A stretch of DNA of 64,000 nucleotides from NCBI RefSeq assembly GCF_002280675.1, contig NZ_NCEN01000010.1:62001-126000 (forward strand), given 5' to 3'. This DNA is from Novosphingobium sp. 32-60-15. GTDB taxonomy: Bacteria; Pseudomonadota; Alphaproteobacteria; Sphingomonadales; Sphingomonadaceae. Positions 60,989-64,000 of the stretch are shown in pieces. The number at the start of each line of letters is the position of its first letter. Position 1 is the stretch's first letter. Below the pieces are notes generated by a model. It did not search any database. It was given only the letters and a program-made list of their open reading frames with translations, and was not told the origin of the DNA. Position numbers and translations under genes: made by a program.

Positions 60989-61678
60989 ATGGAGGCTCGT
61001 CGGCTAAACCCGCGCTTGTGGGACACAGACTGGCTTATGCTGCGCGGCCTTGCCAGCACCTTGAAGGAGCAGCTTGGCAGCCACCTTGGCAAAGGGGCGC
61101 GGCTGATTGATTTGGGTTGCGGGGATATGCCCTATCGCACTGCTATCGAACAGTTGGGCGTATCCTATCGCGGTGCAGACATTGTTGAAGGTGCAGATTT
61201 GCTGATCGGCCCCGATGGCAAGGTTGATCTGCCGGACGGAAGCGCCGATGCGGTGCTTTCCATCCAGGTTCTGGAACATGTCCGCGATCTTGATGCCTAT
61301 TGCGCCGAGGCACAGCGTTTGTTGGGCCCCGATGGTACGTTGTTTCTGTCAACGCATGGCAACTGGCTTTATCATCCCCATCCTGAAGATCACTGGCGAT
61401 GGACGCGGACCGGGCTTGAAGCGGCTCTGAATGATCGCGGTTTTACAGTGTGCGAAACGCGGGCACTGGTTGGCCCGCTTGCCACCACCACGATCATCCG
61501 GTTGACCGGCTTTGCTTGGGTTATCCGTAAATTACCGGTGCTGGGCGGTATGATTGCCGGTGCATTGGCGGTTGTAATGAATACGCGGGCGTGGCTGGAA
61601 GATTGCATCACGCCTGTGAACCTGCGCGATACCAATGCCTGCATTTACTGGGTGCGTGCCCGGAAGGTTGCGGCGTGA
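60989..61678 (+). CDS. SAM-dependent class I methyltransferase
   Basis: The 229-residue protein has motif I LIDLGCGDMPYR, followed by DLPDGSADAVLSIQVLEHVRD and LFLSTHGNWLYHPHPEDHWRWT. A C-terminal hydrophobic helix suggests membrane association. It starts at ATG 60989, 2 bases after GT2. It may methylate a lipid-linked sugar or the lipid. The GtrA start overlaps its stop. Confidence 0.9.
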   Translation: MEARRLNPRLWDTDWLMLRGLASTLKEQLGSHLGKGARLIDLGCGDMPYRTAIEQLGVSYRGADIVEGADLLIGPDGKVDLPDGSADAVLSIQVLEHVRDLDAYCAEAQRLLGPDGTLFLSTHGNWLYHPHPEDHWRWTRTGLEAALNDRGFTVCETRALVGPLATTTIIRLTGFAWVIRKLPVLGGMIAGALAVVMNTRAWLEDCITPVNLRDTNACIYWVRARKVAA

Positions 61679-62076
61679 AAACCGGGCCCACCATGCGTTA
61701 TCCGGTTGTGGCGGGCGTTTGCCTGTTGCTGAACAACGTGGTCTTGATAGCCGCCGACGCTGCCGGATTTGCATCAGTCCCTGCCGTGCTCATGTCGTTC
61801 GTTGTCGTGATGCTGACAGGCTATGCACTCCACAGTGTGTTTACGTTTCAGGAAACGGTCTCGATCCAACGTCTCGGCCGGTACGCTGTCGGAATGGCGG
61901 TGAATATTCCGATGGCCATTATCGTGTTGGGCTTGCTGCATGATTTTCTGGCCCTGCCAATGGTCATTGCATCGCCTGTTGCGTCAGTCATCCTGATGAT
62001 AATCAATTTTGCGTTGAGCCGTTGGGCAATAAACGGGACCGGAATCCTGCAATCCCCGAACAGGAAAGACTGCTGA
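61675..62076 (+). CDS. GtrA-family membrane protein
   Basis: The 133-residue protein has four helices with the GtrA pattern (LLLNNVVLIAAD, LTGYALHSVFTFQ, MAVNIPMAIIVLG, INFALSRWAI). It may flip a polyprenyl-phosphate sugar. It starts at GTG 61675, overlapping the methyltransferase stop as GTGA, and its stop overlaps the next ATG. The usual partner is the GT2 of this operon. Confidence 0.87.
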   Translation: MKTGPTMRYPVVAGVCLLLNNVVLIAADAAGFASVPAVLMSFVVVMLTGYALHSVFTFQETVSIQRLGRYAVGMAVNIPMAIIVLGLLHDFLALPMVIASPVASVILMIINFALSRWAINGTGILQSPNRKDC

Positions 62077-62738
62077 TGACCACGATGCCTTCGACTATCG
62101 ATCCGGTCGCGTTACGCTCGATCCTCGCCAGATATCTGCCGATCTACCATCGCCGCAAACCGCACTACCAAGAAGTGATGCTGCAAAGCCTGATGGCGGT
62201 GTGGAAAGGCCACCACGCCAGCCTGCTGGATATCGGCGGTGGCACAGGCGTTATTGCCGAAGCGATTGCGCGGTTGATGCCAGTGGCCCGCGTGGAAACG
62301 GTCGATATGGTCGACAGGTTTTGCGCCGGTCTGACAGTGCGGGCGCAGGCATATGACGGGAAAAGATTGCCATTTGCCGATGGCAGCTTTGATTCCGCCA
62401 CCTTGAACAACGTGCTGCATCACGTGCCGCCAGCTCAACGGGTTGAACTGCTGTGCGAGATCCGCCGCACGGTCAGCGGGCCATTGTATATCAAGGATCA
62501 TCTTCAGACGGGGATGATTGACCGCCTTCGCCTCATCGCGCTGGATGCCATTGGCAATACGCCGTTCGGAGGCATGATTGCCGCAGATTATCTTGGCTGG
62601 GACGAGTGGGTTGAAACCACCCAGCAAGCGGGCTGGAAAATCGCTGATCAAGCCGCCCCTGCGCGCTATCGCCGGGGCTTGATGGCGCTTGTTTTCCCGA
62701 ACCGGCTTGAGATCACCCTGCGGCTTGAACCTGCCTGA
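62076..62738 (+). CDS. SAM-dependent class I methyltransferase (second)
   Basis: The 220-residue protein has motif I LLDIGGGTGVIAEAIARL, VETVDMVD, FADGSFDSATLNNVLHHVPP and an IRRTVSGPLYIKDHL segment. It starts at ATG 62076, in a TGATG overlap with GtrA. The domain plan fits small-molecule or lipid/sugar methylation. Distinct in sequence from the other methyltransferase of this operon. Confidence 0.9.
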   Translation: MTTMPSTIDPVALRSILARYLPIYHRRKPHYQEVMLQSLMAVWKGHHASLLDIGGGTGVIAEAIARLMPVARVETVDMVDRFCAGLTVRAQAYDGKRLPFADGSFDSATLNNVLHHVPPAQRVELLCEIRRTVSGPLYIKDHLQTGMIDRLRLIALDAIGNTPFGGMIAADYLGWDEWVETTQQAGWKIADQAAPARYRRGLMALVFPNRLEITLRLEPA

Positions 62739-62741
62739 CGG

Positions 62742-63863
62742 ATGCGGGTGCTGAATGTCTCGCATTTTTTCGAAGCCCATGGCGGGGGCATCGAACGGGT
62801 AGCAGGCCACATTTGCAGGCAATTTGCGGCGCAGAACCATGACGTTGTCTGGGCGGCCAGCGCAGCAGATGCGCTGCCGGACGGGCCGGAAATCACCACC
62901 ATCCCGCTAAGTTGCATCAACCCCACCGAACGCCTGACCGGGTTGCCCATGCCGCTGCCGGGGCCACGCGGCATCATCGCGCTATGGCACGCGGTGCGCC
63001 AGACTGATGCGGTGATTGTCCATGACGCGCTGTATATCACATCAATCATCGCGGTGCTGGCGGCACGCCTTCAAAAGCGCCCTGTCGTTTTGATCCAGCA
63101 CATCGCAAGCCTCAAATTCTCGTCCGCTTTCATGCGCGGGATAATGCGCCTTACCAATTTTCTGGTCACCGGTCCGATGTTGCGATGGGCAGACCAGGTC
63201 GTGTTCATCAGCGCATCGGTGCGGGACGCTTTTGACAAGGTTCCGTTCCGCAAGCCACCTTTGCTTATCTTCAACGGGGTGGACGCATCGGTTTTTCACG
63301 ATCACCGCCAGCCAGACGAGAGCGCGGCCACCAGAACCCGGCATGGTTTGCCAGTCAGCGGCCCGCTGTTTTTCTTTGCGGGCCGGTTTGTCGAGAAAAA
63401 GGGTGTGGCCGTGTTGCGCGCCTTGGCCTTGGCGCGGGGCGATGCGACTTTTGTTCTGGCCGGAGCAGGCCCGATAGACCCCGGCAAATGGGGGTTGCCC
63501 AACGTGAGAGCGGTTGGCGGCCTGCAACCGGCAGAGATCGCGGCTTTGATGCGGACGGCTGACGCGCTGCTGTTACCCAGCATGGGCGAGGGCTATCCGT
63601 TGGTGGTGCAAGAAGCGCTGGCCTGCGGTTTGCCGGTCATTTGCGGCATGGACAGTGCTTTGGCTGATCCTGACGCGGCAAAGTTCATTGTCGGCATCGA
63701 GGTTGATCATGCCGACGTTGATGGCACCGCGACACGGGTCGGGATGGCCATGAACTTGCTGGCAACGCAGGAAGACCACCGCGCTGAAATGGCGCGCTAT
63801 GCGCTTGATACATACAGTTGGGATGCCATGGCGCGCCGCTTGGTCGAAGCCATTAAGGCTTGA
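62742..63863 (+). CDS. GT4 family glycosyltransferase
   Basis: The 373-residue GT-B enzyme has an N-terminal HFFEAHGGGIERVAGHI loop, then in the C-terminal domain FFAGRFVEKKGVAVL, GAGP and the E-x7-E motif MGEGYPLVVQEALACGLPV. It should add a sugar from a nucleotide sugar in the cytoplasm. It starts 3 bases after the methyltransferase. It overlaps the convergent unknown gene by 11 bases. Confidence 0.92.
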   Translation: MRVLNVSHFFEAHGGGIERVAGHICRQFAAQNHDVVWAASAADALPDGPEITTIPLSCINPTERLTGLPMPLPGPRGIIALWHAVRQTDAVIVHDALYITSIIAVLAARLQKRPVVLIQHIASLKFSSAFMRGIMRLTNFLVTGPMLRWADQVVFISASVRDAFDKVPFRKPPLLIFNGVDASVFHDHRQPDESAATRTRHGLPVSGPLFFFAGRFVEKKGVAVLRALALARGDATFVLAGAGPIDPGKWGLPNVRAVGGLQPAEIAALMRTADALLLPSMGEGYPLVVQEALACGLPVICGMDSALADPDAAKFIVGIEVDHADVDGTATRVGMAMNLLATQEDHRAEMARYALDTYSWDAMARRLVEAIKA

Positions 63864-64000
63864 ATTCCACAATCCGGCAGCCGGCTTTACCAAAGTGTGC
63901 GGTGATCCGGGCATTGGCAGCATCTGCCGTTGGCGAGCTTGTGCGGTAAAAATCGGCAAGCGGCTGTAGCGTTGTGTTGCCAACGAATGTGACTGTCGGG
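63853..64000 (-). CDS. Unknown protein, C-terminal 48 residues (5' end outside window)
   Basis: A minus-strand frame open from the window edge to TAA at 63853 encodes a tail with TVTFVGNTTLQPLADFYR, a spacer PTADAANARI and FGKAGCRIVEFKP. Codon use fits coding sequence. No family can be named from so short a tail. It overlaps the GT4 gene by 11 bases. Confidence 0.55.
   Translation of the reverse strand, partial: PTVTFVGNTTLQPLADFYRTSSPTADAANARITAHFGKAGCRIVEFKP

Noticed and set aside
1..64000. CRISPR array
   Set aside because: No series of regularly spaced direct repeats was seen; the only tandem repeat is the 17-base unit at 21182-21230.

Overview
The window looks like chromosome from an alphaproteobacterium of the order Sphingomonadales (Novosphingobium/Sphingobium type). 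The evidence is high GC, many TonB-dependent receptors, MmcB, a DUF1289 protein, PAS_5 and LytTR-type regulators, and short palindromic elements of a kind I associate with sphingomonads. This placement rests on gene content and style, not on a marker-gene alignment.

Region 1 (1-22.4 kb) is mostly core genome. It holds the end of an ABC-2 permease, a Tat-exported MsrB, an esterase-like phytase-family protein, rpmB, tadA, an RNase T2, a small membrane protein and nadC. A LytS/LytR-type two-component pair follows, then an envelope operon (alpha/beta hydrolase, M48 protease, DsbA) and a PAS_5 protein. Next come a tightly overlapping operon (sterol-desaturase-like hydroxylase, DUF2141, MFS, CitE-like lyase), a DEAD-box helicase, an M20 peptidase with DUF1289, an AlgE-type porin, a manganese (yybP-ykoY) riboswitch ahead of a GDT1-family exporter, mmcB, and tRNA-Arg(CCG).

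Region 2 (22.4-49.1 kb) begins immediately after the tRNA and is a catabolic island. It carries a cytochrome/PQQ dehydrogenase resembling polyvinyl-alcohol dehydrogenase, two ABM-fold proteins, a SnoaL-like protein, two TonB receptors (the second broken by a frameshifting deletion) and three different Rieske oxygenase alpha subunits. It also has three SDRs, an acyl-CoA ligase, a CaiB CoA-transferase, an acetoin-dehydrogenase-like E1alpha/E1beta/E2 set, an FMN reductase, a MaoC hydratase, a TesB thioesterase and a VOC protein. Two TetR regulators have almost identical recognition helices. Five upstream regions each carry a 26-bp A-rich/CA-N8-TG/T-rich imperfect palindrome, so I infer a single regulon covering nearly all of these operons. 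The substrate is unknown; the gene set suits uptake, Rieske hydroxylation, dehydrogenation, thiamine-dependent C-C cleavage and CoA-linked side-chain breakdown of a cyclic compound.

Region 3 (49.2-59.7 kb) is a complete operon for quinohemoprotein amine dehydrogenase, in the order qhpA-D-C-B-G-F-E, transcribed leftward. The small gamma subunit keeps all eight residues needed for the CTQ cofactor and three thioether cross-links. An eighth gene, a TPR-sulfotransferase, overlaps the end of qhpE by 4 bp and appears to be part of the same transcript; it is not a known member of this system.

Region 4 (59.7-64 kb) is a rightward, overlapping set of polyprenyl-glycan-type genes (GT2, methyltransferase, GtrA, methyltransferase, GT4), followed by the end of an unknown leftward gene.
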